From positions 1 to 12,386 of the forward strand of contig JAHIKF010000022.1 in assembly GCA_018897875.1 (NCBI GenBank): 12,386 bases of DNA, in the 5' to 3' direction. Below, piece after piece: positions 1 through 6,178 of this stretch. The position numbers and the translations under genes were made by a program. The stretch is from Pseudomonadota bacterium (GTDB lineage: Bacteria > Desulfobacterota > Desulfobaccia > Desulfobaccales > 0-14-0-80-60-11). Under the pieces are notes generated by a model. It made no database searches. It worked only from the letters and a program-made list of their open reading frames with translations, and was not told where the DNA came from. The number at the start of each line of letters is the position of its first letter. The first letter of the stretch is position 1.

Positions 1-842
1 ACTCCTTTGACGGGGTGGAGATCGCCCTGTTTTCCGCCGGGGGCGGCATCAGTAAGGAATTCGGCCCCATAGCCGCCCGGGCCGGCGCGGTGGTGGTGGA
101 CAACTCCAGCGCCTGGCGCATGGACCCGGACGTCCCCCTGGTAGTCCCGGAGGTCAATCCGCATGACATCGGGCTCTATACTAAAACAGGGATCATCGCC
201 AACCCCAACTGCTCTACCATCCAGATGGTGGTGGCGTTAAAGCCCTTGCACGACGCGGCTCGCATCAAGCGGGTGGTGGTATCCACCTACCAGGCGGTGT
301 CCGGGACCGGCCAGAAGGCGGTGGATGAACTGGCGGAGCAGGTGCAGGCGCTGTTGTCCTGTCAGCCCACGAAAAATAAGATCTACCCCCACCGGATCGC
401 GTTCAACTGCCTGCCCCACATCGACGTGTTCCTGGAAAACGGCTACACCAAGGAAGAGATGAAGATGGTCAACGAGACCGTCAAGATCATGGGGGACGAC
501 AGCATCCGGGTGACGGCCACCACGGTGCGGGTGCCGGTGTTTTACGGGCACTCGGAAGCGGTGAACATCGAGACGGAGCGGAAGCTCACCCCGGATGAGG
601 CCCGGCGGATTTTAGCCGCGGCCCCCGGCGTGAAAGTCGTGGATAACCCGGCCAAAAACGAGTATCCCATGCCCCTGGACGCCGCGGGCCAGGACCTTAC
701 CCTGGTGGGGCGTATCCGGGAGGATTTTTCCATCCCCAACGGCCTGAACTTCTGGGTGGTGGCCGACAACCTGCGCAAGGGGGCCGCGACCAACGCCATC
801 CAGATCGCCGAGCTCCTGATCCGGGATTATTTGAGGAAATAG
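1..842 (+). CDS. asd: Aspartate-semialdehyde dehydrogenase, 5'-truncated by window edge
   Basis: This enzyme makes L-aspartate 4-semialdehyde from aspartyl phosphate with NADPH, the branch point to lysine/diaminopimelate, threonine and methionine in the cytoplasm. The reading frame is open from base 3 to the TAG at 840-842 and gives 279 visible residues. Seen: a dinucleotide-domain segment (LFSAGGG, about residues 9-15), VVDNSSAWRM, the catalytic-cysteine motif NPNCSTIQ (Cys codon 210-212), the STYQAVSGTG segment, the substrate-binding stretch around GHSEAVN, and the C-terminal GRIRED. The family is usually about 335-340 residues, so roughly 60 N-terminal residues with the GxxGxxG nucleotide loop lie before the window. 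A GTG at 15 is internal: the frame continues upstream as SFDG, typical of the family, so it is not the start. No clear terminator follows; a repeat-rich gap begins at once. Family assignment is secure. Confidence 0.96.
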   Translation, partial: SFDGVEIALFSAGGGISKEFGPIAARAGAVVVDNSSAWRMDPDVPLVVPEVNPHDIGLYTKTGIIANPNCSTIQMVVALKPLHDAARIKRVVVSTYQAVSGTGQKAVDELAEQVQALLSCQPTKNKIYPHRIAFNCLPHIDVFLENGYTKEEMKMVNETVKIMGDDSIRVTATTVRVPVFYGHSEAVNIETERKLTPDEARRILAAAPGVKVVDNPAKNEYPMPLDAAGQDLTLVGRIREDFSIPNGLNFWVVADNLRKGAATNAIQIAELLIRDYLRK

Positions 843-844
843 CG

Positions 845-863
845 GTTAGCAGTTAGCAGTTAG
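845..863. repeat. Heptanucleotide tandem repeat (GTTAGCA)
   Basis: Two full copies and one partial copy of GTTAGCA follow the asd stop codon with an exact 7-bp period. Related 7-bp-period repeats built on AGCTGAY occur at 1071-1084, 3133-3153 and 3257-3270, and one on GTTTTCT at 2816-2836. Confidence 0.75.
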
Positions 864-882
864 TATAAGAGATGATAGTGTT

Positions 883-1051
883 GTGTCCCAGGATTATGTT
901 ACCAAAGGTTGAAGGTTTTTTCTTCCTCCCCCTTGATGGGGGAGGGCTGGGGTGGGGGTGAAATGGCTGCGCATTGCTTCAACCCAACCCCCTCCCACCA
1001 GGGGAGGGGGAGTTATTGAGGCCGACATTTTGCAAGGTATCTGTGGGACAC
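883..1051. repeat. Palindromic intergenic repeat unit with short terminal inverted repeats
   Basis: The unit is bounded by GTGTCCCA (883-890) and its inverse TGGGACAC (1044-1051). Inside are two G/C-rich arms that are imperfect inverse copies of each other: 925-960, with an 8-bp stem CCTCCCCC/GGGGGAGG around TTGAT, and 981-1012, with a 7-bp stem CCCTCCC/GGGAGGG. A spacer of about 20 bp separates the arms. No coding frame is credible here. The layout resembles a REP- or MITE-like non-autonomous repeat, but no transposase is nearby, so the mobile nature is inference. Confidence 0.65.
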
Positions 1052-1070
1052 GATAATAGTTGACTGCTTA

Positions 1071-1084
1071 AGCTGACGGCTGAT
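1071..1084. repeat. Heptanucleotide repeat (AGCTGAC GGCTGAT)
   Basis: Two adjacent 7-bp units of RGCTGAY type lie just before the rsmD ribosome binding site. They belong to the same degenerate heptad family as 3133-3153 and 3257-3270. Confidence 0.5.
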
Positions 1085-1107
1085 TTCTACTCCAGAGGAG
1101 TAGAGGG

Positions 1108-1680
1108 TTGCGCATTATCGCCGGCGAATTCAAAGGCCGCCGGCTGGCCCCGGTTAAGGGCCGGGTCCGGCCCACGGCCGCCAAGGTCCGGGAGGCGGTG
1201 TTCAGTATCCTGGGGCCCGCGGTAAGCGGGCTGAGGGTCCTGGACCTGTTTGCCGGCACCGGCGCCCTGGGGATCGAGGCCTTGAGCCGGGGGGCGGCCG
1301 TTGCCGTCTTCGTGGAGGACCACCCCGAGTCCCTGAAGGTGCTGCGTCGCAACCTGGAGGATTTGGGCCTGGCGGACCGGACCACGGTCTGGGCCCTGCC
1401 GGTGACCACGGCTTTGAAGAAACTGGCCGGCCGGGGCGAGTCCTTTGGCCTGGCCTTCCTGGACCCCCCTTACGGCGGGCCGGACGCGGCGGCGGCCTTG
1501 ACCGCCCTGGCCGAGCTGCCCCTCCTGGGGCCCGGGGCCCGGGTGGTGGTGGAGCACAGCCGCCGGGAGAGCCTGCCGGAAGCGTGCGGCGCGCTCACTC
1601 GCCTTACGGTGCGCCGCTATGGCGACACCCAGGTGGCTTTCTATCTCATGGCAGAACCTGCCCCACAGGAGCATGACTAA
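1108..1680 (+). CDS. rsmD: 16S rRNA (guanine(966)-N2)-methyltransferase RsmD
   Basis: RsmD transfers a methyl group from S-adenosylmethionine to N2 of G966 of 16S rRNA in the assembled small subunit. The product is 190 residues, normal for the family. Seen: N-terminal RIIAGEFKGRRL and RPTAAKVREAVFSIL (about 21-35), typical RsmD substrate-binding features; SAM-binding motif I LDLFAGTGALGIEAL (45-59); acidic motif II FVEDHPES (68-75); and the catalytic DPPY of amino-methyltransferases (119-122). The start is TTG, chosen because AGAGGAG sits at 1094-1100, 7 nt upstream, and because the family begins MRIIAG. It is followed after 3 nt by coaD; rsmD-coaD is a very common bacterial gene pair. It is probably the first gene of a four-gene operon. 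Very likely correct. Confidence 0.95.
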   Translation: MRIIAGEFKGRRLAPVKGRVRPTAAKVREAVFSILGPAVSGLRVLDLFAGTGALGIEALSRGAAVAVFVEDHPESLKVLRRNLEDLGLADRTTVWALPVTTALKKLAGRGESFGLAFLDPPYGGPDAAAALTALAELPLLGPGARVVVEHSRRESLPEACGALTRLTVRRYGDTQVAFYLMAEPAPQEHD

Positions 1681-1683
1681 CCG

Positions 1684-2169
1684 ATGCCCGATATCGCCGT
1701 ATACCCCGGCTCATTCGACCCCATCACCAACGGCCATCTGGACCTGATCCAGCGGGCCTTGAAGATCTTTGACCGGATCATCGTGGCGGTGGCCACCAAC
1801 GCCTTTAAGAAGTCCCTGTTTAGCATCGAAGAACGGATGGAGATGTGCCGGGTGTCCCTGGCGGATTACCCCATGGTCTCCATTGACACCTTCGACGGCC
1901 TGCTGGTAAAATACGCCACGGGCCAAAAAGCCCGGGCTATCCTGCGGGGTCTCAGGGCCGTTACCGATTTCGAGTACGAATTTCAGCTGGCCATGATGAA
2001 CCGGCGGCTGGAACCGGAAATCGAGACGGTGTTCCTCATGACCGGCCTGCGCTGGGTCTTCCTGAGCTCCAGTATCCTCAAGGAGGCGGCCGTGCATGGC
2101 GGCGACATTGCCGGCATGGTGCCGGAAATCGTGTTTCATAAACTGCGGGAAAAATTCGGTTTAAAGTAA
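1684..2169 (+). CDS. coaD: Phosphopantetheine adenylyltransferase
   Basis: CoaD adenylates 4'-phosphopantetheine with ATP to give dephospho-CoA and pyrophosphate, the penultimate step of coenzyme A synthesis. The product is 161 residues, the usual length. The nucleotidyltransferase signature GSFDPITNGH is at residues 9-18, with the TNGH histidine; the phosphopantetheine-site RGLRAVTDFEYE is at 88-99; and the second nucleotide-binding motif SSSILKE is at 128-134. The start is ATG 3 nt after the rsmD stop. An AGGAG at about 1666-1670 lies 12-13 nt upstream, rather far, so translation may depend on coupling with rsmD. Nothing is missing from the active site. A close match to the E. coli enzyme can be recalled along the whole length. 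Confidence 0.97.
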   Translation: MPDIAVYPGSFDPITNGHLDLIQRALKIFDRIIVAVATNAFKKSLFSIEERMEMCRVSLADYPMVSIDTFDGLLVKYATGQKARAILRGLRAVTDFEYEFQLAMMNRRLEPEIETVFLMTGLRWVFLSSSILKEAAVHGGDIAGMVPEIVFHKLREKFGLK

Positions 2170-2181
2170 GGGGCGGAGCCA

Positions 2182-2601
2182 GTGCGCATCTGCGTTATCG
2201 ACGGTCAGGGCGGCGGCATCGGCGCGGCGCTCATCAAGCGTCTGAAAGAGGTCTACCGGGAAGAACACGAGGTTATCGCCCTGGGCACCAACGCCGTGGC
2301 TACCGCCCAGATGATGAAGGCCCGGGCCAACCGGGGGGCCAGCGGCGAAAACGCCATTGTCCGCACCGTGGCCACGGCCGACGTCATCTTGGGCTGCCTC
2401 TCCATCGTCCTGGCCAACTCCATGATGGGGGAAGTGACCCCCAAGATGGCCGAAGCCATTGCCTCGGCTCCGGCCCGGAAAATTTTGCTGCCCCTGACCC
2501 AGGAGGCGGTGGAGATCGTCGGCCTGACCCCCGAACCTCTCCCCCACCTGGTGGACAGGATCGTCAGCCAGAAATTAAAGGAGATCATCGACCATGTGTG
2601 A
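2182..2601 (+). CDS. DUF3842 family protein
   Basis: This 139-residue protein belongs to the DUF3842 family of unknown function, found mostly in anaerobic Clostridia and Desulfobacterota. The N-terminus RICVIDGQGGGIGAALIKRL (residues 2-21) looks like a strand, a glycine-rich loop and a helix of a nucleotide-binding Rossmann-like fold. Conserved-looking central stretches are ALGTNAVAT (33-41) and GCLSIVLANSMMGEVTP (70-86). The start is GTG at 2182, with a purine-rich GGGGCGGAG just upstream, and the family begins with this strand. It lies 12 nt after coaD and overlaps the next gene by 8 bp, so the two are probably translated together. No signal peptide or membrane segment is seen. The family call is from memory of the pattern; function is unknown. 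Confidence 0.85.
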   Translation: MRICVIDGQGGGIGAALIKRLKEVYREEHEVIALGTNAVATAQMMKARANRGASGENAIVRTVATADVILGCLSIVLANSMMGEVTPKMAEAIASAPARKILLPLTQEAVEIVGLTPEPLPHLVDRIVSQKLKEIIDHV

Positions 2602-2782
2602 AGCGACCGCGTACCTGTTGAAAAACGGCCAGGAGGAGCTGATACTCAAGGATGTGGACGTCATCGAACCGGATGGCGACAGCGTCAGGATTGTCAATAT
2701 TTTCGGGGAACAGAAGGTGCTGAAGGCCGAGATCCACAGCCTGAACCTGATCAATCACAAGGTCATTTTGGTGGAAAAATAA
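2594..2782 (+). CDS. CooT-family small nickel-binding-type protein
   Basis: This 62-residue protein begins MCEATAYL and continues with short beta-rich segments (ELILKDVDVIEPDGDSVRIV), the pattern of the CooT family. In Rhodospirillum rubrum CooT is a nickel-binding accessory protein for carbon monoxide dehydrogenase, and the conserved Cys2 is the reported nickel ligand; Cys2 is present here. No CO dehydrogenase or other coo gene is in the window, so a role in CODH maturation cannot be shown. Many anaerobes carry stand-alone copies. The start codon lies inside the end of the DUF3842 gene (8-bp overlap), with AAGGAG at 2578-2583 about 10 nt upstream. The pair looks translationally coupled and functionally linked, which is inference. 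Confidence 0.85.
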   Translation: MCEATAYLLKNGQEELILKDVDVIEPDGDSVRIVNIFGEQKVLKAEIHSLNLINHKVILVEK

Positions 2783-2815
2783 CGGTTGGCGCTCAGGGCA
2801 AAAATGCTTTGAACA

Positions 2816-2836
2816 GTTTTCCGTTTTCTGTTTTCT
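2816..2836. repeat. Heptanucleotide repeat (GTTTTCY x3)
   Basis: GTTTTCC, GTTTTCT and GTTTTCT follow each other with an exact 7-bp period just downstream of the CooT-like gene. It is another instance of the 7-bp-period repeats that mark the gaps in this window. Confidence 0.6.
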
Positions 2837-2876
2837 GTAGAACCGCCGCCTCGGCTGTTGTGCTCCGAAAAGTTAC

Positions 2877-3096
2877 CTGTAGGGCGGGCACTGCCCGCCA
2901 TAATTACGGTTTCCCACCACGCTTTTCAGCTATCCGACTGGTCCCTGCACCCCAAAAACCAGTCGGCCTCGACCTATCTGCCGAACTTGACCTACAAATG
3001 GTCATTTCCTTGCGGACACGACGAAGTTTGAACATAGGGGACAACCGACCTCGGCGGTTTTAAAAGGAATTATGGCGGGCAGTGCCCGCCCTACAG
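2877..3096. repeat. MITE-like unit: perfect 29-bp inverted repeats around a 162-bp core
   Basis: The left arm (2877-2905) starts CTGTAGGGCGGGCACTGCCC and the right arm (3068-3096) is its exact reverse complement over all 29 bases. Each arm is itself palindromic (GGCGGGCA/TGCCCGCC). The core holds a further hairpin, CCGACTGGT (2934-2942) with ACCAGTCGG (2958-2966). An open frame of 84 codons across the unit has no ribosome binding site and no protein-like composition. The arm family recurs at 6824-6843. Whether the whole 220 bp moves as a unit, or two copies of a REP-like repeat inserted head to head, cannot be decided from one copy. Confidence 0.75.
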
Positions 3097-3132
3097 ACTG
3101 GCTGCTGGGGCGTCAACGTCAATAAGTGTCTT

Positions 3133-3153
3133 GGCTGAAAGCTGACCTCTGAT
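3133..3153. repeat. Heptanucleotide repeat (GGCTGAA AGCTGAC CTCTGAT)
   Basis: Three degenerate 7-bp units in phase, of the same RGCTGAY family as 1071-1084 and 3257-3270. Confidence 0.5.
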
Positions 3154-3171
3154 ACCAGATTGCAGTCAAAA

Positions 3172-3198
3172 GGTGGCACAGGCTTTCCAGCCTGTGCA
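3172..3198. repeat. 27-bp palindromic repeat, copy 1
   Basis: GGTGGCACAGGC followed by TTTCCAGCCTGTGCA, forming the hairpin CACAGGCT-TTCC-AGCCTGTG. It is identical over 27 bases to 6904-6930, more than 3.7 kb away. A small second hairpin, GCAGG/CCTGC, follows at about 3203-3217. Confidence 0.85.
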
Positions 3199-3249
3199 GG
3201 AGCAGGTATAGCCTGCGACTACATAAAATAGCCTTTTGAGCGCAACTCA

Positions 3250-3277
3250 GTATGAAAGCTGATAGCTGTTTTCATAC
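3250..3277. repeat. Heptad repeat inside a hairpin
   Basis: GTATGAAA (3250-3257) and TTTCATAC (3270-3277) form an 8-bp inverted repeat enclosing AGCTGAT AGCTGTT, two units of the 7-bp-period family. Confidence 0.55.
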
Positions 3278-3285
3278 ACGACTCC

Positions 3286-3313
3286 AAAAACAAAACGGGG
3301 CCGCATGGCCCCG
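3286..3313 (-). terminator. Intrinsic terminator of the small minus-strand gene
   Basis: On the minus strand the stem CGGGGCC-ATGC-GGCCCCG (3313-3296) is followed at once by TTTTGTTTTT (3295-3286). A 7-bp G/C stem with a tetraloop and T tract is a textbook rho-independent terminator. It lies about 80 nt after the stop codon of the gene at 3394-3621. Confidence 0.88.
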
Positions 3314-3393
3314 CGCTTTAACTGCATGTTTCGACAGCAAAACCAGCCGGCCTTCCGGGCCGCGGCTTCTCCCCAAGCCAGTCGAGTTTTTTC

Positions 3394-3621
3394 CTAAAAA
3401 TCCTCCTCGTCTTCCAGGATGGCCTTGTTGATGAATTTATAGAGGCTGCCGATCCACTCCAGCTCGTTTTCCAGTTCGGAATTGGCGAAGATCCATTCGC
3501 CGTCCCGGTCTTTGGCGATGATGACGATCTCTTCGATGTCATCCAGATCCTGATAGAACTTCTCCACCACCTCCTTGACGGAACGTTGGGCTCGGGCAAA
3601 AGGAATAATGTTTTTGGTCAT
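3394..3621 (-). CDS. Small acidic hypothetical protein (75 aa)
   Basis: The family is not recognised by name. The protein starts MTKNIIPFARAQ, then a helix-like VKEVVEKFYQDLDD, a hydrophobic strand IEEIVIIAKDRDGEWIFAN (about 29-47), a second helix LENELEWIGSLYKFINKAIL, and an acidic tail EDEEDF. The layout (NIIPF start, one hydrophobic strand, 'dG.w.fa', C-terminal amphipathic helix) recalls small phage- or plasmid-like proteins with the pattern 'vvv.g.d.dG...faSs......lwll..a', but that comparison is from memory only. ATG 3621 was chosen because family-like proteins begin at NIIPF. A GTG in frame at 3651 has a GGGAGG almost touching it and would add 10 residues. A good terminator follows at 3286-3313, so it is likely transcribed alone. 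No membrane segment is seen. Confidence 0.7.
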   Translation of the reverse strand: MTKNIIPFARAQRSVKEVVEKFYQDLDDIEEIVIIAKDRDGEWIFANSELENELEWIGSLYKFINKAILEDEEDF

Positions 3622-3698
3622 ATGTCTGTGGCGGGCAGAGGCGCCCGTCACCCTCCCTCATAGTTGTTCCCTTCGGTTGAAGGGTGGGTTGTCTCGTG

Positions 3699-4508
3699 TC
3701 ATACATTCTTGATTGAACGGCCTAAAAAATCAATGATAATTTTGTTCACCAGCCCCGGCGCTTCCTCCTGGGGGGCATGGCCCACCTCGGGGAGGAGGTG
3801 AAATTCCGCCTGGGGCAGGTGCGCGGCCATCCAGTGCCCCTGGGCCGGGGGCAGGATGAGGTCTCGTTCTCCCCAGATGAGGCTCGTGGGCTGGGCCAGG
3901 CCCCGGAGCAGGGCGGCGATTTCGGCCAGGGGGCGAATCTCAAGGTCCCGGCAGACCTGGCGCAGCGCCAGGCGGCGGCGGAGGTCCCGGTAAGGGGGGG
4001 CATAGCCCGCCACCGCCTCCGGGATGAGGCGTTCCGGGTGGCAGTAGACCAGGCGCATGAACCAGGGGAGCAGCCAGGGCCCCAGGAGGATTGCGGCGGC
4101 GTACCCCAGGACCGGCAGGCGCAGCGGCCAAAAGGCATAGGGGACCCGGGTCAAGGCCGCGGCGGGGGCCAGGAGCACCAGGGCCGAAACCCGCGCCGGT
4201 TGCTCCCGGGCCAGGACAAGGCTCAAGCCGCCACCCAGGGAGTTGCCGCCCAGGGCGACGGTTTCGAGGCCCTGATAGTCCAAGAAATCCACCACGCCCC
4301 GGACCAGGGCCTCGGCGCGGTAGTCCGCATCCAGCGGGGCCGGGGAGCGGCCGTGCCCGGGCAGGTCCGGGGTGATCACCCGGAAGTGGCGGGAGAGGCG
4401 CTCCCGGTTGTGGCGCCAGGAGAAACTGGAGGCCCCCAGGCCGTGCAGCAGCACCAGATCGGGCCCCTGGCCGGCGATTTCCACGTACCAGTCCCGGGGG
4501 TGGATCAC
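3699..4508 (-). CDS. Alpha/beta-fold hydrolase
   Basis: A 269-residue alpha/beta hydrolase, probably acting on an ester, amide or C-C bond; the substrate cannot be told. Seen in order: oxyanion-hole motif LLHGLGAS (20-27), VITPDLPGHGRS (44-55), nucleophile elbow GGNSLGG (87-93, Ser90), acid residue in WGERDLILP (Asp216), and catalytic histidine in EVGHAPQEE (His244). The triad is complete and length is normal. A hydrophobic cap region (about 125-155, LGYAAAILLGPWLLPWFM) may contact lipids or a membrane, which is inference. The start is GTG at 4508-4506, overlapping the TGA of the upstream DUF3108 gene by 4 bases (GTGA), with GGGGGA upstream. A longer frame to 4685 exists but its extra 59 residues only mirror the neighbour's coding sequence. 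It is the last gene of a four-gene operon. Confidence 0.9.
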   Translation of the reverse strand: MIHPRDWYVEIAGQGPDLVLLHGLGASSFSWRHNRERLSRHFRVITPDLPGHGRSPAPLDADYRAEALVRGVVDFLDYQGLETVALGGNSLGGGLSLVLAREQPARVSALVLLAPAAALTRVPYAFWPLRLPVLGYAAAILLGPWLLPWFMRLVYCHPERLIPEAVAGYAPPYRDLRRRLALRQVCRDLEIRPLAEIAALLRGLAQPTSLIWGERDLILPPAQGHWMAAHLPQAEFHLLPEVGHAPQEEAPGLVNKIIIDFLGRSIKNV

Positions 4509-5365
4509 CGGCTTTTCCCCCGGCCGGCGGTGGCCGGCGGCTCTTCCACCGGGGGCCGACGGGAGGCTGCCAGCCCCGGGGCGTTTAATCCCGGCAGTCC
4601 GGGGGCCATGATGACGCTTTCCGGCAACAACAATCCCCGGACCGTGATGCCGGAGACCGTGGTCCAGGCCTGGTGCGGCACCCACTGTTTATCGATGTTG
4701 GCAAAGACTACCCCCCGAGAATCCTGGAAGACCTGGTTGATCAGGGAGAGCATGACCTGGCGGCCGTCCTGGCTCTCCCCCCCCAGGCGCACCTCCATGG
4801 CTTCGGGCTGGGGATAGGGAATGCCCTGGATGGTGCTGGTCTCCCCCTCCCGGGTGGGCCCGAGAATCCCCAGGCGGCAGTTGTAGAACGCCGACAAGGG
4901 GTCATAGACCTGGTGGGCAAGGTCGGTGTGCCATTTTTTCGCTAGACCCTTGCCTGCATGCCACTCCCACAATTCCAGCCGGCCCCGGGAATAGTCAAAG
5001 CGGTATTCTTTCAGGCGGCGTTTCTTCCCGCCGCGCCACGACTCTTCCCGGTAAATGAGCGGCAGGAGGCGGTGGTTGCGCCAGACCATCTCGGTCTGCA
5101 AGCGTTCCCGCTGCCCTCCGGACAGGAGCTTGATAAGGCCCAGGGTTTCGCCGATGATTTCCGCCGTATAGCGCCCCGGCCCCAGGCGATTAAAGGTGAG
5201 CCTGACCCGGGCCGCATCTTGCCAGACCAGGATCTCAATCCGGTAGCGCAACTCCTCCAGGAGGGCCGGGGCAGCCTGGGCCGGAGGCTGCCCCGGCCCA
5301 AGCCCAATGGCCAGCACCAGGACCAGGAAAGGGAGGACGCCGGCCAGACGGGATCGAGTTCTCAC
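4505..5365 (-). CDS. DUF3108 domain-containing secreted protein, copy 2
   Basis: A 286-residue protein of the DUF3108 family, function unknown, generally exported. It has a clear signal peptide: MRTRSR, a hydrophobic core LAGVLPFLVLVLAIGL, and a likely cleavage after AQA around residue 31. The domain spans about 35-260, with LRYRIEILVW, YTAEIIGETLG, YREESW, KEYRFDYSRGRLELWEW (119-135), YDPLSAFYNCRLG (154-166) and a closing WTTVSGITVRG. A Pro/Ala/Gly-rich tail follows. It aligns well with the upstream gene product (for example YRFD..xGRLxLW and YDxLxxFYxxRLG), so the pair arose by tandem duplication. The start is GTG with GAGGAG about 10 nt upstream. It lies 13 nt after copy 1 and overlaps the hydrolase by 4 bp. 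An outer-membrane or periplasmic place is inferred from the signal peptide. Confidence 0.88.
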   Translation of the reverse strand: MRTRSRLAGVLPFLVLVLAIGLGPGQPPAQAAPALLEELRYRIEILVWQDAARVRLTFNRLGPGRYTAEIIGETLGLIKLLSGGQRERLQTEMVWRNHRLLPLIYREESWRGGKKRRLKEYRFDYSRGRLELWEWHAGKGLAKKWHTDLAHQVYDPLSAFYNCRLGILGPTREGETSTIQGIPYPQPEAMEVRLGGESQDGRQVMLSLINQVFQDSRGVVFANIDKQWVPHQAWTTVSGITVRGLLLPESVIMAPGLPGLNAPGLAASRRPPVEEPPATAGRGKSR

Positions 5366-5378
5366 GCGGCAGTGCTCC

Positions 5379-6155
5379 TCAAGGTTGGGCCGTAAGGCCG
5401 CGAGAAGGGGAGGGGGGCAGGGCCAGCAACCCCTCCTTCCTGATCTCGCCGGGGTTGAGCAAGCGCCCGGCGAGCTTGCCGAACAGGGTTACCCGGGTCC
5501 AGGCCAGGGTGGGCACCTGCTCCGGGCTGAGAAAGATAAAATATTGGTCCACCGTATTGGAGTCCGGCGGGCGGTAGTCCAGCATCACCTTGCGGCCCAT
5601 CTCGGTGACGGGGCCGATCATGAAGGCCATCGCCTGGGGAGCCGGGGTGGGCAGGACCATGACCCGCAGGGTGGCTCCGCCGGGCAACGGCCCGAAAGCG
5701 CCCAGCCGGACTTGATAAAACAAGGTCAAGAGGTCATACACCGGGTCTTTCAGGGGCACTTCCCATTTCTTGACCGGGTCGCCGCCGTCGGCCCGGCGCC
5801 AGAGCGACAGGCGGCCGTGCTCATGGTCGAAGCGGTACTCTTTCAGGACGTGCTGGCCCTGGTTGACAAACTCTTCCCGGTAGACCAGCGGCACCAGCCG
5901 CCCCTCCCGTAAGACCATCTCGGTCTGGTAGCGCTCGGGCAGCCAGCGGCTCAACAATCGCCACATCCCCTGGGCCGCCCCGGAAAACTCCGCCAGATAA
6001 CGTCCCGGTTCCAATTCCATGAGCACCAGGTGAACCCGGGCCACATCCGACCACGGGCCCAGACTTATTTGATATTCCAGGTCTTCCCGGATGACCGGCG
6101 CCGGGGCGGCCGCGAGCGGAAGCGGCCCCGGGGCCAGTTGGAGCAAGAAGACCAC
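5379..6155 (-). CDS. DUF3108 domain-containing secreted protein, copy 1
   Basis: The paralogue of the next gene in the operon: 258 residues from the GTG at 6155. Domain features are LEYQISLGPWSDVARVHLVL, GRYLAEFSGAAQG, VYREEF, KEYRFDHEHGRLSLW (105-119) and YDLLTLFYQVRLG (139-151). From this GTG the N-terminus MVFLLQLAPGPLPLAAAP is hydrophobic but has no basic residue, and there is no Shine-Dalgarno sequence. The frame is open for ten codons upstream to a TGA at 6188-6186. A CTG at 6182-6180 would give MISARLLLLVVFLLQ, a better signal peptide, with GGAAGG upstream and a 4-base CTGA overlap with the stop of the J-domain gene. The true start may therefore be CTG at 6182. Function is unknown; export is likely. 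Confidence 0.85.
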   Translation of the reverse strand: MVFLLQLAPGPLPLAAAPAPVIREDLEYQISLGPWSDVARVHLVLMELEPGRYLAEFSGAAQGMWRLLSRWLPERYQTEMVLREGRLVPLVYREEFVNQGQHVLKEYRFDHEHGRLSLWRRADGGDPVKKWEVPLKDPVYDLLTLFYQVRLGAFGPLPGGATLRVMVLPTPAPQAMAFMIGPVTEMGRKVMLDYRPPDSNTVDQYFIFLSPEQVPTLAWTRVTLFGKLAGRLLNPGEIRKEGLLALPPSPSRGLTAQP

Positions 6156-6178
6156 AAGCAGGAGCAGGCGAGCCGATA

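Noticed and set aside
1060..1089. TTGACT as a -35 element for rsmD
   Set aside because: No acceptable -10 element at 16-18 bp; the downstream bases are TTTCTA or ATTTCT.
2809..3063. 84-codon open frame on the plus strand after the CooT-like gene
   Set aside because: It runs through the inverted-repeat unit, has no ribosome binding site and no protein-like pattern.
3669..3684. CCCTTC-GGTT-GAAGGG hairpin as terminator of the hydrolase operon
   Set aside because: The stem is only 6 bp and no T tract follows on the minus strand.
4509..4685. N-terminal extension of the hydrolase (start at 4685)
   Set aside because: It overlaps 59 codons of the DUF3108 gene in another frame; GTG 4508 has a ribosome binding site and a 4-base GTGA overlap.
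3777..4817. 346-codon open frame on the plus strand opposite the hydrolase
   Set aside because: Antisense shadow rich in Gly/Gln/Pro; the minus strand has a complete catalytic triad.
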